From Dromaius novaehollandiae (Eukaryota; Chordata; Aves; Casuariiformes; Dromaiidae): 64,000 bases of DNA. The position numbers and the translations under genes were made by a program. The stretch covers positions 441,501 to 505,500 of the forward strand of contig NC_088101.1 of NCBI RefSeq assembly GCF_036370855.1, given 5' to 3'. The notes beneath the pieces were generated by a model, which ran no database searches, was not told where the DNA came from, and worked only from the letters and a program-made list of their open reading frames with translations. How positions within the stretch are numbered: the stretch's first letter is position 1; each line of letters starts with the position of its first letter. Positions 1 to 13,900 of the stretch are shown here, piece after piece.

Positions 1-2764
1 TCTTTTAAAAAGCAAAACGGAGAATTCCAACACAGTTAGGCACCAGTACTGGGTATTTCAGGACGTTGCTGGTGGGGTTTCAAATTGAAAAGATCGACTT
101 TTCTTCTTCTTAATATTTCAGTAATTTATTTTCAGCTTCTAACCTTGTGGTAAGAAACACTGCTGAACAGAAGCACTGTCCTCCTCAAGGAGTTCTTGTC
201 AGATCAAGCATTAAGGCCTTGACCACTTCACAGAAATGCACAGCAGCGTATCTCAGAGAACCATACCTTTGTTTTTAATCTCGCAGAGAGAGCTTTAAAG
301 TCAATCAATCAACACCGTACTTCCATTTAAAAACAAACAAACAAAAATAGCCAGGCCAGTCCACAAGTTTATCTGAATATAGCTAAAGTCCTTGAAGTCT
401 CTCGCAAGATGGTAAAAGGCTCTTTGCAAGGATATGAAGGGAGCTATAAAACCTCTACACAATACCGGAATTCCCAGCATCTGCTCTCATCGCTCACAAA
501 GAGTGGCAACGCTTGTATATAAAGGAAACACACTTATTATCAAGAAAAAAAAATACATCTATAACTATTACAACTGGTTGTTTAGAAAAACAATTTAACT
601 AGATTTATTTTCTTAACGTTCAACATAAATATAGTTGCAACTTGATCTTCAGTTGACAATGATTGTCGCAGCCAAGGTAAGGACTGAACACTATCTAAGC
701 AAACAAAAACTCACTATACATTATACAGTTTATTTCTGCCATGAGGGACATCCTCCCTCTCGAATCTTTGGCCTCCTATTACCAATCTCTCCCAAAAGCA
801 GAAGCAATGTAGTATTATTGTTCTCTATTCATTCAAGGCAGAGGGTCTGTTTGGAGGGAAGGATCGTGCGGGGTCAGGCAGAGAAGAACGGAGTTTATTC
901 CAGAGCTTGCTTACTTTGCGAGTACTTGCCATCAAGTGCTTTGGCAAATACTGACCGAGTTCCTCAACTCCGTAAGATCTCCAGAAGATACCTGCCTCCA
1001 AATTTGCTTCTTTGGAGCTGACAACAGGAGAAGCTGCCCCCACTGATCCAACTGGAAAGGACCTAAAGAAAGTCTTCTGCAGCACTGGTGGGACTGGAGG
1101 GGTTTGCTTTCTCCCTGCTGGTTTGGATTTTGATTGTGTTCTACCACTGGCTGGCCTACAAGCAGAAGGCATGCAAACCCTCTTATGTTTCCGTATGCCA
1201 GAAGAGAAATCTGGTCAGAATTAGAAACTCCTGGTAGGATGTTTCTTGCATGTAGACCTGAAGTCACAGTCTGACTAGTTATGTGTTTCTCTGTCTGCAG
1301 GGAAGCAAGATGATCCTACCAACTGCAACTTGAATGAATAAGGAGCAGGAATTCCTACAGTTCTTAATGCCAGGTTTGTTGCTTACCAGTTGGTTTATCT
1401 TTTTTTTTTTTTTTTTTTTGGGTGCGTGAGATGTTAGATATTGATGAACCATACTTACATCAGTGCTACTATTTTTTTTTAAGCTCATGAAGTTTGACTG
1501 CTGTCCACCACTGAAATGAAAAGGGGAAAGAAATCATCTAGACTTGCAGAATCTGCATACCATTTCCACTGAGAGTGAGTATTTTGCTTTCTGATGATCC
1601 CAAATTATAAATTATAATTAAAAGTCTGTATACATATTAAAAATATCACAAGTGGCATTTCCATGGCATAAAACCTATGAAAATGTCACGACTACAATTC
1701 AAAATAGTGTTTTGAACTTGCATTGGTATCCTTTTACCCAAGAACTATACAATTTTAAAGCTAGTCAAAAATACATAACCAAACAGTTCATAATTTCAGC
1801 AATTTCATGCACAGCTAATAATACCCCATGAAAACAAGAAAACCTGTAGTAAAGAGTATCACAGAAAACTGGCCCATGGTAAGCAACGAATCTGAATGTT
1901 TCAAAATAAAAATAAAAGCTTACACAAACAAAACCAAACATGCATATATAAAGTGTACATGTACTGCACAAGCGCTATTCCTAAAGGATTAAACTGCATA
2001 GGTAAAAATCAAAAACATAATGTGCAATATTTTAAGCTCTTAAAGCACAATCAAAAAAAAAAAAGTAGAAAATAACAAACTTGCTCCCCCACAACAAAGC
2101 CAATTACACATCATGGTTATTAAGATATTAATCAAGATAGAGGTTCTCCAATCAAAAGTTGGAAGGACTGCTCCCAGATTTTGGCTCACCATTCATGCTT
2201 AGGGGATCTGAAATGTACGTTCACAATTATAATTATCTTAAACAGTTATGTTCATTGCTAGCCAACTTTGATTTGTTTTACAAAGTGCTCTTTTGTGTAA
2301 TAGAAGCTATCTTCCTGGTAGAAAAACCATTGAGTAGTTTAACACCTCTAACACCAAGACATATTAACAACTAAAAAGAGAAAAAGAAAGAGAGAAAGAA
2401 TTGGCTGCTAGAACAAAAAGCAACTAATGCCAATGGTACTATAAATGCCTCACTTGTGTATGGGTAGCTACAGTCTGGTTCCTAAAGCTCAATTTATAAA
2501 GTAATTGCATAAGCTAATAGACTAGAAGCTTACACTGATTTCACAGGACACAGCCTCATATACCCTACCTGCCTTCTCTAATAAAGAGATCCAATAGCTG
2601 AGTTCACCATTACACAAAAAGTTGGCAAAAATATTTTCAACTCAAAAAAAAAAAAAAGCAAATTAAAGCAAACCGTGCTTAAAAAAAAAATCTACAGTAT
2701 CTGTACATAAGCTGTATAAGATCTTACAAAAGAAGATAAATGTGCCCCCAAACCACAGCTATTT
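1..2764 (-). other. REST: REST 3' UTR and flanking downstream sequence
   Basis: This is the minus-strand stretch after the REST stop codon. It is AT-rich, with several A and T runs and no ORF resembling a protein. Reading in transcript direction, no AATAAA appears in the first 1.8 kb after the stop. AATAAA occurs at 894-899, 729-734, 604-609 and 125-130 (seen as TTTATT on the plus strand). That implies a 3' UTR of about 1.9 to 2.6 kb, in keeping with the long REST 3' UTR of other vertebrates. Which site is used cannot be told from sequence alone. A 20-nt T run lies at 1400-1419. Confidence 0.5.
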
Positions 2765-5700
2765 CTACTCCTGCCCCTTTGTCGCCTTCTCCAGATAATA
2801 CACATTGACTAAATGACGATTGAGGTGCTTGCTGTATTCACCTTCCTTTTTAAACGAGCGGTCACAAAAAATGCACACATAGTTCTCCCTGGCCGCTGCG
2901 GCACCTCCAGCTACCTGCGACGCCTTTGGACTCGTTTCCTCTTGAACGGAGCGAGCACCGTTTAACCCTGAATCGTCACTTCCTTCTGATATGTTGTCAC
3001 TTATGTCGCTGCCCTCATGGCTGTGGATACCCTCGTCCTCATCCATTTCCTGAGATTCGTTCACTGCTGTGTTATCTGGAGATGGCAAGTCCAGAGCTGC
3101 TTTATGGCTCTGCATACACCCTTCTGGGGGCACAGCTGCTGGCACGGCATCTCCCATCGGCTCCATCGCTGGCAGGTGCGTCTTAGTGAGGTCCACCGGG
3201 TCTGGGTTACTCACAGTTTCTGCCCCGCAGGTTTCCTCCAGCTCCATCTCAGGTGCCAGATTTGGTAACACATCCATGGGCAAATCCAAGCTTTGTTCAG
3301 AAGACACTGCATCGGGAGTTTCCTCAGAGCACGTGTCTTGCCCTTTTTCTGCCTCTCTCTCCTCCTCTTTTTCACTAATAGCGTCTTTGTTCTCTTCTGT
3401 TGCAGCAGGTATTTCTTGGTCTTTTTCCTCGGCCTCCATGTTTGCATCTCGACGTGGCAAGCAAAGCTGTGCCGGGTCCTGCATACGGCCTCCGTTGGGA
3501 TCGGAGCTCTCCCCGCTAGGAGCATGACCACCGATGTTGTCCAGTGCTGCCCTGTCAGCAGGGTCTTGCTCCTTCTCCTGGTTACTGCCCTGACTGTCAG
3601 GCTTCCTGCGTTCATCCTCTTCTGTGAGGGGACACTCCCCTGGGTTCTCCTCTTCCTCGATCTTCTCCTGATCAAATTTACTGTTTTTCTTACTGTGCTT
3701 ATTTTTCAAAGCTTTCTTTTTTCTGTTTTTCTTAAGGCAAGAATTTTGCTTTTTAGGCTCCTCCTCTGGTACAACGTCAGTCTTTTGAGCTTCCTGGCAA
3801 TCTCTGGGTTTAGTTTCCACTTTCTTTTTCTTTTTTGTTACTGCTGGGGTGTCATTTGCAGGCTCTTCCTTTGAGGAAGTTACTTCAGCCTCTGCCTTTC
3901 TTTTGGTCTTCTTTGTTTTACACAGTTTCTCAATATTTTTCTCAGTTTTAATATCCACCTCCTTGTTTTCTGAAGCCGATTTCCGACTCCTGGTTGTTAC
4001 CTGGCCTGCACAAACATTGCTCGTTGGCTTCTTTTCCTTTGACAAATTCTCTTTTTTCTCCACTTTCACTGTTTTCTCAGTTTTCTTTGCAGCCGAATCC
4101 CCTTTCGTTTGTTCCTTCTCTGCTTTGTCGTTAATGCTGTCGGAAAAGTCAGCTTCACTCTTTTTAGTCCGTAGCTTCACTTTTGAAACGTCCATGGTGA
4201 TGTCAGAACAATCGGGATGCCTGGATTTGATGTGATACTGCAGGTTACATTTTTTAGACGCTGCGTAATCACAAACAGGACAGAGGAACTGGCGTGGATT
4301 GACGTGGAGCTCAACGTGCTTTTTGAAGTTGCTGCGGTCGGCTGTTTTGTAGTCACAGTGTGGGCAAGTCAGAGGCTTTGGCCCGTTGTGAACCTGCCTT
4401 GCGTGACGAGTTACTTCATGCTGGTTGGAGGCCACATAGCTGCACTGATCACATTTGAATGGCTTCTCACCTGTGGAAAGAAGGGTGGAAGGGAACGCTG
4501 GTGATTATTCAGCACAGAGGAAAAAAAATTACTTCCCACCAATACAGATACAGAGAGGAAAAAAAACAAAAAAGAAAAACTTCTCCATGCGCCTTTAAAA
4601 TTAAATAAATAAAGTCAATATGAGGAATCCACAAATCACAAACACGTTCACAAGACACAACAAAAAATATACAAAAAAAAGAGAAGGGGCAAGGGTTGGG
4701 AGGAAGGGGATCCACAACCAAACAAGCAGTAACAACGTCACAAGTTCTGGCTATGCATACATACCGGCAGAGATCTCTCTACAGTAATATTAGCAAATGG
4801 AATCCATACCCAACTGGTCCATTGAATGCATTGTAGAAAAATGGAAATTAACATTTGATGAATAGCAGTTTCACACACGTTTCAAAAAAGTCCAACTTTA
4901 CACAAATTTAGCATACTTCATGTTTGCATTGAAAAGGAAATGAGGGAAAATAAGCTAGCAAAAAACAAAGCATGTGAAAAAACATACACCACTCAGCTGG
5001 TCTTTACCTCTGATAATTCAGTTCTCTGAGTTTTTCATTTCAAATGTTACGGTGTATTAAGCATGTGGTGTGTTGGCTGCAGGCTGCTCTTGGCAAGCCA
5101 ACCGCATCCAGTCCAAAGCCATCATGTTGCTACTGAAATATGCATTTACATTTTTGCAATGACTCTTGCAGAAGCATTCCTGGAAGTGGTCTGCTCAGCA
5201 TATGCTGCTGCAGCAGAACCAGCTTTCCATTTAAGAATCAAAGTAAATACAGTTTTAGTGCAATAATTTAAGTTCAAAAGTACTTTGAAAACATCTGTGC
5301 ATGTGCAAATTCAGCTGAGGAATTTGGGATGCTCTTGAATTCTAAACCAGTCTCTCAGAATTGATCTGCAGAACAAGTGCATGCCACTTCCTAGGTACAC
5401 TGCAAACCCCCCCCGCTCCTCCAGCCCCTTCTGCCTGTGGTACAGTGGCAGTTCTCCCATTCTCGCATCCTGCTGCCTCGACACTGCCCATGCTCATGAT
5501 GCTCCTCTGCAGCCCATGATTTGGGAGACCAGAGCAGTCTGCGATGAAGGTGAGGTGACTTCGATTGTGGCGTTGGCTCGTGCGTTAGCAACACAGCTGA
5601 TCCAGTGCCCTCACAGACTCCGTAACAGGCTGTGTTGCCCCCATGGCAAAGGGAGAGAGGTACTTGTTTAAGAATCTAGATTGTTCCACTTTTGCCTGCA

Positions 5701-8700
5701 GCATCTCTTTATTATTTAATGCAGGATTGTGCTGGTTGCCCATCATCTTCAGCCTATCTTCCTTCCTTTCTCCTCTATTTCTCATCCCCTTACCACAAGT
5801 TTAACCCTTGAGGGCTACACTGGAGTAGGTACCATACCCCTCTCCCAGGGAAGAACCTCTATCACCTACACTTCATGGATCAGCTCCACGTTACTTAGAG
5901 GAAGGACAAGAACAGCATCTCCCATTACGTACACTTGAACAAGCTATTCCAACTGTACAAAATGCTCAGAGGTAGTTGCTAAGACCACATTGTAACAGGA
6001 TAACTCAAAGGTTGTACATGAAAGGTTTGTGCTCACCACCTCTACTAAATCCAGGGTTCTTGCTGCACAAGCAGAGATCATGTGCACCAGGATGGCTAAG
6101 ACGACAGCTGCAGCTGTGAAGCAGCTGTGAAGTCTCTAAACTACTGCAGTTCACAGCCTGACACTTCAAGAAAGCTGAAAGCAGCACCAGTTTGCTTTAA
6201 AAGACCAGGTTGTGAACTGCAGGAGTCTAGAAGTTGCACAGAAATTGCCACAGAAGAGGTTCAGCTGCCTTGGCAATGGGGCAAAATGGGCAATAGGAGT
6301 TATGAGAGCTGGTAATAAAACACCCTGGAGAGCAAGAGTCCCATGTGCACTCCCACTTTTGTCAACAAGGCTCATGCCCACCCTCCCTCCCAGATGTTCG
6401 AATCCAGGAGCAATCACACTCCTCATCTCCTGCAGATTTTAGATTCCTCTGCACAGACAAGCAGAGAAGAGGATGTTCCGGAAACAGTTTCTAAACTAAG
6501 AACCGAAGCTCGGGGTACACCAAATCATTTGCAATTTCACATTTAGCTCAGAGGTTCAGCCAAAAGTGATTTTTTATTTCTGAAGACAGAATGTTTCATT
6601 TGAAAGTTCTCAAACCAAAATATTGGCATGTCATTTTAGAGCTGGCTATTTTTAATGGGTCCAAACCCCCACTCCACAACAGTTAAAATTGTCTTCTAAT
6701 TTCAATTAAAAGCCTCAACTATTGAAATTGAAACAATTACTGTTTGGGAGGTTTTCACCACTGTCTGCTAGGAATAGGAATTCACCTAGGTCTGGTCAAT
6801 CCAGCCTCTAGCAAAACAAGAGCATGGACTGAGATCTACCTGAGGCTTTCCTAGGGGGTTCATGAGGCACAGATGTACTTCTGCCCACTGCTCCTATGCC
6901 ATAACAGCTCTTATTTCATTCAAAAAAATAATAATAGTAATAAAAAAGTCACAGGACATGGTTGTAATACCACAGGCAGAGCTTTATGATCAGTGATGGG
7001 AAATAAAGGCTAGTAAAAATTGCTAAACCGGCTTTTAGTCCCACTAGACTGAATCAAGTGTAACCACTCTCTGAGTCTGCTCATTCCTCCTTTGTGTCTC
7101 CTCGCCATAAGCAGATCCTATTTTGCTTCTTTTTGTCATACTAAGCAAAAGCTAAGGGTTTCCTCAGAGCCTCTAGATGAGTTGAGACTGCAGATGTTTC
7201 AGAAGAGATTCTCAGCTGCTCAAAATTTTCCCAGCTTCATTGATTTGCAGTGAGTTATGGCAGCAGACAGAAGGCAAGGATCTGCTTCTACATCATCACA
7301 ATGTTATACCTGCATGTAGGACATGGTGAGGACTAAAGTAGCCTCTGAACCTCAGAATACATCTTGGAAAGCAAAGGGAAAGAAAGAGATATACTCCTCC
7401 ATTATCACTTGTATTAACCAACACTTAGCATTTCTGTAGCCTCTTCCGTCCACTTCTCAAACCTTTTCACTAAGGGAAGAAAGCCTGTCAGTAAGACTAA
7501 AACGATATCTGAGGAAAACTGTCTCATTTAATGATCTAACACAGCACCCATCTCCAACCTCTATGATGAAAGACTTGCTGCTCTGCAGCCCCACTTTCAA
7601 CTTGTGGTAAAGCTCAAGGCAGGTAACGACAACCTAACTGTAACAACAGGAGCTGAAGCTCAGGCCAAATGTGATGAGCCGTTTGCCTTGAAACACCCCC
7701 CTTTCCCAAGTCATGCTGCTGCTGCACCATACCAACCTGAGTGAGTGCGCATGTGCCTGGTTAAATGGGTCTTCTGAGAGCTGGAGTAGGGACACATAGC
7801 ACATTGATAGGGTCGCTCTCCTGTAAAACAAACAGCAAATCAGTTACCAAAATACAGCTGAGTCTCATCTTTCGGGACCAAGCTATTTACGTGAGGCCAT
7901 CACAGATCCTCACCAGATTCCCAAGCTGCATTTCTGAGACGGAGGGCACACTGTCTCTCAGCAAAAGACCACAGTGAGAAGCATGTGCCTTAGCTGGACC
8001 AGTGCAACATGTCATGTCTTATAAATGAGGACAGCGAAGGGGCAGAGCATGTGAGAGGCATGTCCACATATCCATGTCCCAGGTCCAGCTGGAATCAGAC
8101 AGTAACCTTGGGCAAAAGAGTGGTGAGGACAACCACTTTTGGGAAGTCCTAAGCCACCAGAGCTGACTTCACCAGGGTACTTCTGCCAGCACTCAGAAGA
8201 GACACAAGAGATATGCACCCATAGGAAACCCAGTACGTTCTTGCCTTATGTAACACCTTACCTGAAACCTCTATATTGAATTCAGATGGGGGGGGGGGGG
8301 GGAAGAGAGAAGCAACCACCCCTTCAGATCAAACTTGCATTTGCCAGAATACAAGCACAGATAGAGGGTGGGACTACACTTCCGAAGTTTTATTGGCAGA
8401 GTGAAAATAGCCTGGGGTATGGAAAAACATGACGCCCTTCTCAGAGAAACTATGCTGCCAGCAAAAGCTCAAGAGTAGCAGCAACATTTTGAAGACTCCG
8501 ATACTTTTGCCTGCAGAGTTATTGTGTCTGGAGAATTCATGGAAACTAACTAACCTGTCATAAAGTAGGTTTCCACAAGGAAAACTGATAGCTAGTAACT
8601 ATCAGTAGGATGATACTTCAAAACCCTTTTCAAGTGAAGACAAGCCCCAAATAAAGGCAGACAGTTATAGAATTAACATCTGTTAGGCAGGTCCAGATAA

Positions 8701-10885
8701 GTCCCAGGGGTGTTTACCCCAAACTGCTAACACATCTGAGAGATCTAGGCTGCCTTGTCTCTACTACAGTTGCAAAAACACTTTTTAGTCTACTGTGGAT
8801 ACACCCAACAGGGGATGGAAGCGAAGCTGGGAAGGGAAAAGAAAAGTTCTCATTTGTAATATTTATTCAAGTCAGGGTCAGAAATGCACTGCAGCATTTT
8901 GCTACATCAGTCGAAGCATACAACCAACATGCTCTCCAAATCACTGAGACCTGGATGTCAGCAAAAGCCTGGCATCTGCCAGTGTAAGAAGTGAGGCTCA
9001 ACTGCAAGCATTTGCCAATCTAGCAGCAGGACTAAAGTCTTTGTAACGCAGGGTAATCCCACATTTCTTCCTCCCATCAATTCATTTAGACTATCACTCT
9101 TGATTAGATCAGTAGCTCAAAGGAATATTCCCCCTAACAACCATAACCCCTTACCAGTTAAAAGGAGACAGGAGATTGGTGCCATACACAGAATAAAAGT
9201 CATGTACAAGGGAGAGGTAGGCCTTTTGTTATAAAGAACTGGCTGTGTTTTTAAATGACTCTTTACAATCTGAAAAAATGTGGCCAAAGGTCCTTGAATA
9301 TTCAGTCATGCCTTCTTCCCAGTACCTGACATTTCATATCTTTAACGTTACCTACAACTTTAAGAATACAGAAATGGCATTCTTTTAGATACTTTCTATA
9401 CAATAACAAAACCTTCTTGATTTAAAGTATGATGAACGCAACTAATTTAAAATGTATTTTATTGCCACTTGAGAATTAAATGTATGACTACACTGTAAGG
9501 GTTGTTTTATGAAACGCTACTCCCCACAGGATTTTTATTGTAATTTTACGAGCTCAGTATATGCAAACAAACCACCAGAAAAAACTTTCCACAAGCCACT
9601 AAAGAACAAGCCCCAGCCTAGCAAAAGCTAAAGCAGACACTTAACTCTATGGAAATGAACAGGCAGACTGATGTCAGCAAACAGATTTAAGATCATCTCT
9701 TCATTAAAGCTTTTCTTCTAATGCTATCAAAAAGCTGTGTCTCCTTGAAACAAAACTGCTTCTGTGAAACTTCCAGCACAGTTGTAAGCAGGAGAGAGCT
9801 CGCATGACAGACCAAAATAAAAAACGATGCTTCAAGACTAGGCACTGAGGACTAGGACTCCCTGAAATTGGTACCTTATTTATATGGCCCTGCAGATGAT
9901 TTTCAATTAGTCTTAAGTTTTCTAGAAATTGTTTTTAACTAGTAAAAGATGGGCGGCGGGGGGGAAGGACAATATGACACTGCCTTACACTAAGTACAGG
10001 TCCAGGATCAGCAGCGTGGATAAGTGATGGGAGTAAATCAGGTCAAAACTTGGTCTAACATGCCTAATGAGTGCAATCAAGTCCAAGATGTTCTGTGCCC
10101 TATCCACAGGGGCCTTTCCACCCCATCAGCCGAGGAAGGGAGCACCCCAAACATCTACAGCCACCTCTCGAGGCTTGTGACTACGCTCAGGGTCTCTAAA
10201 CCAACCCTCTGCCCAAGATCCCCCGTATTTGCCAACAGAGGCTGCCCTTTGAGTAATGCCACAAGCTGCAGGGGATCTTGCAGACTTACCGGCACCTGCT
10301 TTCTGACATGGATGTGAGCAGTAAGCAAGTGGATAACCTTTGCCTGCCTTCCCATGGTCCCTGAGCACGCAGAGGACAAACACGGTCTCCCACCATGCAC
10401 GGTAATAGCTCACAGTCCCCTTCCCTGCTCCTGACCACATGCTCTGGCATTCGTACAGGTCCTCGCTAAATCGATTCAGCTCACTAACCAGCAGAAAACC
10501 AACCCAGGGAGCAAGAAAGGAATTATTTTCTGCCTTTTTAGTGAGCTGAATCAGCAAGTCCGAGGATACAGAGAGAAAACAGGGTCTGCCTTTTAGCAGC
10601 AGCATCTGATCTTGCAAAACAGCACTCTCTGCAGAGTCAGTTTTTCAGAAAACTGGATGCTTCAAACACAGCACAGTCCATTCACCTGCGAGGAGGCATT
10701 TTCCAACACAGAAAAATACAGGTGAAGAGCAAAACAATTTTCTCTTTAGCAATATGAACCCATAAAATATGAAGAAAATAAAGAACAAGTGTGCATCACT
10801 CACTTTTTTTTTTTTTTTTAAGAGTTATCTTCCTTAAGTTTTAAGTGAGAAAACTATAATCCAAAGGTATTTCGCTATTGGCCAG

Positions 10886-10923
<38 letters not shown>

Positions 10924-13900
10924 CAGTACTGCTATGTTAACATCCTACAAACACTTGACCATTAAATACCTGCTGGCATTTTTAAGGCAAAAGAATTATG
11001 CACTAGTACCAGCAGAAACTGTTTAGCCTGGTAGGTAAACATACTTGCCAGTAGCTTATTTGTTCTTCAAATACTCTTCTTTAGCTTTAAGACCCTCCCC
11101 CACAAAATCAGCGTTATTGGAAAGAAGGCACATTCCCAAATGAGTCTATTAACATATTTGAGAGGTTTTTATCAAGCAAGAACTGACTGAAAGATCTTTC
11201 TTTGCTAGCTCTTAACTAACAAATTAACTAACAAGTTAAGAGCTAGCAAAGAAAGCAACTACTTGAGGACAAAAAAGTGCTGAAATCTCATAATCACTCA
11301 TTTCAGTTTAATTAAAATAATTAAAGACATGGCCAAAGAACCAGAAACCTAAACTTCACCACTATATTTAAAGGAGAAAAGAGGAACTGGATAGCATTCT
11401 ACATAGTTTAACACACTTGATCTCTCTCTGTGTCTCTCTCTTTTTTTTTTTTTTTTTTTAAATAAATATGGTTCGCTGATATAAATGGATTGTGGAAAAA
11501 AATGCAACAAGCACTTGTCAGTTCAAAACACCTAGCAACTCCCAACTGCAAGGAGCCCTCTGCCAGGGCTGGGACTCTGGGAAATAAGCCTGGTCCTGGA
11601 TACCGTTTCGCTCACTGATTTCTCTGTGCAGCTTTGCAGTTGCGGCTATTGCCCTGCACTGCCTATTCCACAAGCGGTGATAACGGAGCACTTCCTCAGC
11701 AATCACGCTTTCAGGGTTGGTTCCCCTAACACGTAAAACTCCAGGAGAGCTTTTAGAGAGTGTGGGAACCTAATATTACATCCAGACACAAGTGGGAATG
11801 AATTTGAAGTCGAGACAAATGTAAAACAGACAGGCACCACCGCATGGGCTCATACTTGGTCTTGAGCTCCTGGGACAATAAAAGTTTTCTCATGCTATTC
11901 TGTCATTTTTACCTGCTCTCTTCCTATTGACTTACCAAAGGCATACACAAAGAAAAAAACCAACTGCAAGATAAAACACATCATTTTCTAGCATCTCTTA
12001 AAAAATCTTTGTTGAGGTTTTTGGTTTTTTGTTTTTTAGGAAAAATATTTAAGACACCATTGATTTTTAAGCTGATGGTGTCCTCTAAAAAAAGCACATG
12101 GCTACTACAAAGAGAAAAATATGTTTTAACATATTAAAAACCCAAACAGACCCACCTCCCCAAACCCCTAGCAAAGCAGACACCAAGCATGCTGCTGCAA
12201 CACGGAACTCCTTCACCATACTACAGCTCAGTCCCAGCCCAGAGGTCTCCAGAGTCCAGCCCTCCCCTTCGAAACAGCTGCAGAGGACTAAGCTGAAGCC
12301 TCAAAAACACTCATGTCAGTGGTGTGACAAAGCATAACTTCAAAAGGAGCAATTCTCCAGTGTTTTGCTCAGCTAGCACAGCCCACAGTACGCAGGACAG
12401 AGCCGGGAGTACTCGTGGTCAGAAGACTAAAAGATAGTCAGCAAGTCTGTCCTTGCAGAAAACCTCAACAAGGTGGAAATTAAAGCTGCTGAGAAACTGT
12501 GAAAAAGAGGTACCAGCTGTCACCCCTCCTTCATGAAAGGAAACAAGGAGGTAAAACAAGTATACCTCATTGCCCCAAGAGGAAACATGGCTACAAATTC
12601 CCCACTCACATTTAATCAGAATAGAAAGGGGCCCCACACTTTTTCTTGAGATTACAGACCAACATTAGGAGAAGACAGGAAATCAGGCCAAAGTCCCACT
12701 TGGGGGCTTCCTATAGGCCAACAGAAGTATGCATCTACTTTGGCTACTTTTGGCTTTTTGGCTACTTTTGGCTACTGCAGTGATGGCTACTGCAGTGATG
12801 TAGGCCTTAGAAAAATGAGGTTTTTCCCATATAGGGAAAAAAAAAACCCATATAGGTTAAGGGGAATTCATTCGTTACGAACACCGTTCAACCTTTACTC
12901 TGACTTGGTAGATGGGAGGGGGTTCTTTTCATGTGTGTGTATCAGCTCCTTCTCCTCTGTAATTACAGCTTAGTCGAGTTTCAGCTCAGTCTTAAGGTAC
13001 CATTTTCCAAGCCACCTATGTGATTTGGGCACCTCTTGTCAACCTGTTTATTTTGTTTTTACAGTGCAGCCTTTCATGTTGCAAACCCTGAAAATCATCA
13101 CATGCACATGCAGTCATGCCCTCTTTTGTAAGATGCTGTTTAAAATTACTGAACAGGATGGGTATAACACTCTCAATCTCATCTTGGGCCTCTGACATTT
13201 GAGAGATTTCTCCAGGCCCCTAAGATTACAGAGTGGAGCTCAAACCAAACACACACTTCCATAGGGCAGTAACGTGGTAGCACCGAGCACAACAGGAGAG
13301 CACAGAGCCTGGGCAGGGTGCAATGAACTTTGCACATAGAAGAGTCTTGGTTTGCTCCATTCATCGCAGTGTCCCAGTACCCATACCATGCTTAAAACAA
13401 ACAAACCAAAGAGAAAGATGAATGACTTACCCGTGTGAGTTCGAATATGTTGAATATAATTGTTCTTCCTGTCTGAAAAATAGGAGCATTGTGAGCAAGT
13501 ATAGACTTTCCTGGGAAAATGATTTCTTAGGTGTTTTTTCCAGTGATATTCACTGACAGTAGTATAAGTGCATATGGTACACTTGTAGACTCTCTCATTT
13601 TCTCCTGCTTTGTTGTGGTGTTTTAAGTGAGCCAGATAGTGATCGTATCTGTTAGTGTTATAGCCACAACGATCACAACGGATCGGGCCCTTAGAGAAAT
13701 CCACCTCTTCTGTGCTGCAGGAATCAGACTCCTTGACCTGGGCTTGCTTCTCTGCGTTTTCTTCCACAAAGAATTTCTTAGCGCTGTGAACCCTGATATG
13801 ATGCACAAACTCCTCTTCGGACTCTGCCTCATACTGGCATGGCTTACAACGAAATGGCTTGCTCTTCAAGCTCTTACACTTGTCCTCTGCGCTTTCTGGA

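Larger units (their letters stand above)
7821..13430 (-). other. REST: REST intron between first coding exon and finger-5 exon
   Basis: A 5.6-kb intron bounded by a strong donor (GTAAGT, just below 13431) and acceptor TTTTACAG. It contains a 15-nt G run at 8288-8302, T runs at 10804-10819 and 10889-10918, a perfect inverted repeat at 11196-11255, and short tandem repeats of a GGCTACT-type unit at 12735-12801. No coding exon was recognised. Confidence 0.8.

Noticed and set aside
4471-7736. REST4-type neuronal N exon
   Set aside because: Expected here from mammals, but I could not recognise a matching short exon by eye. Not reported as a feature.
10126-10617. 163-aa minus-strand ORF in a REST intron
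   Set aside because: No recognisable family, no splice context and no repeat of known coding function. This length is reachable by chance.
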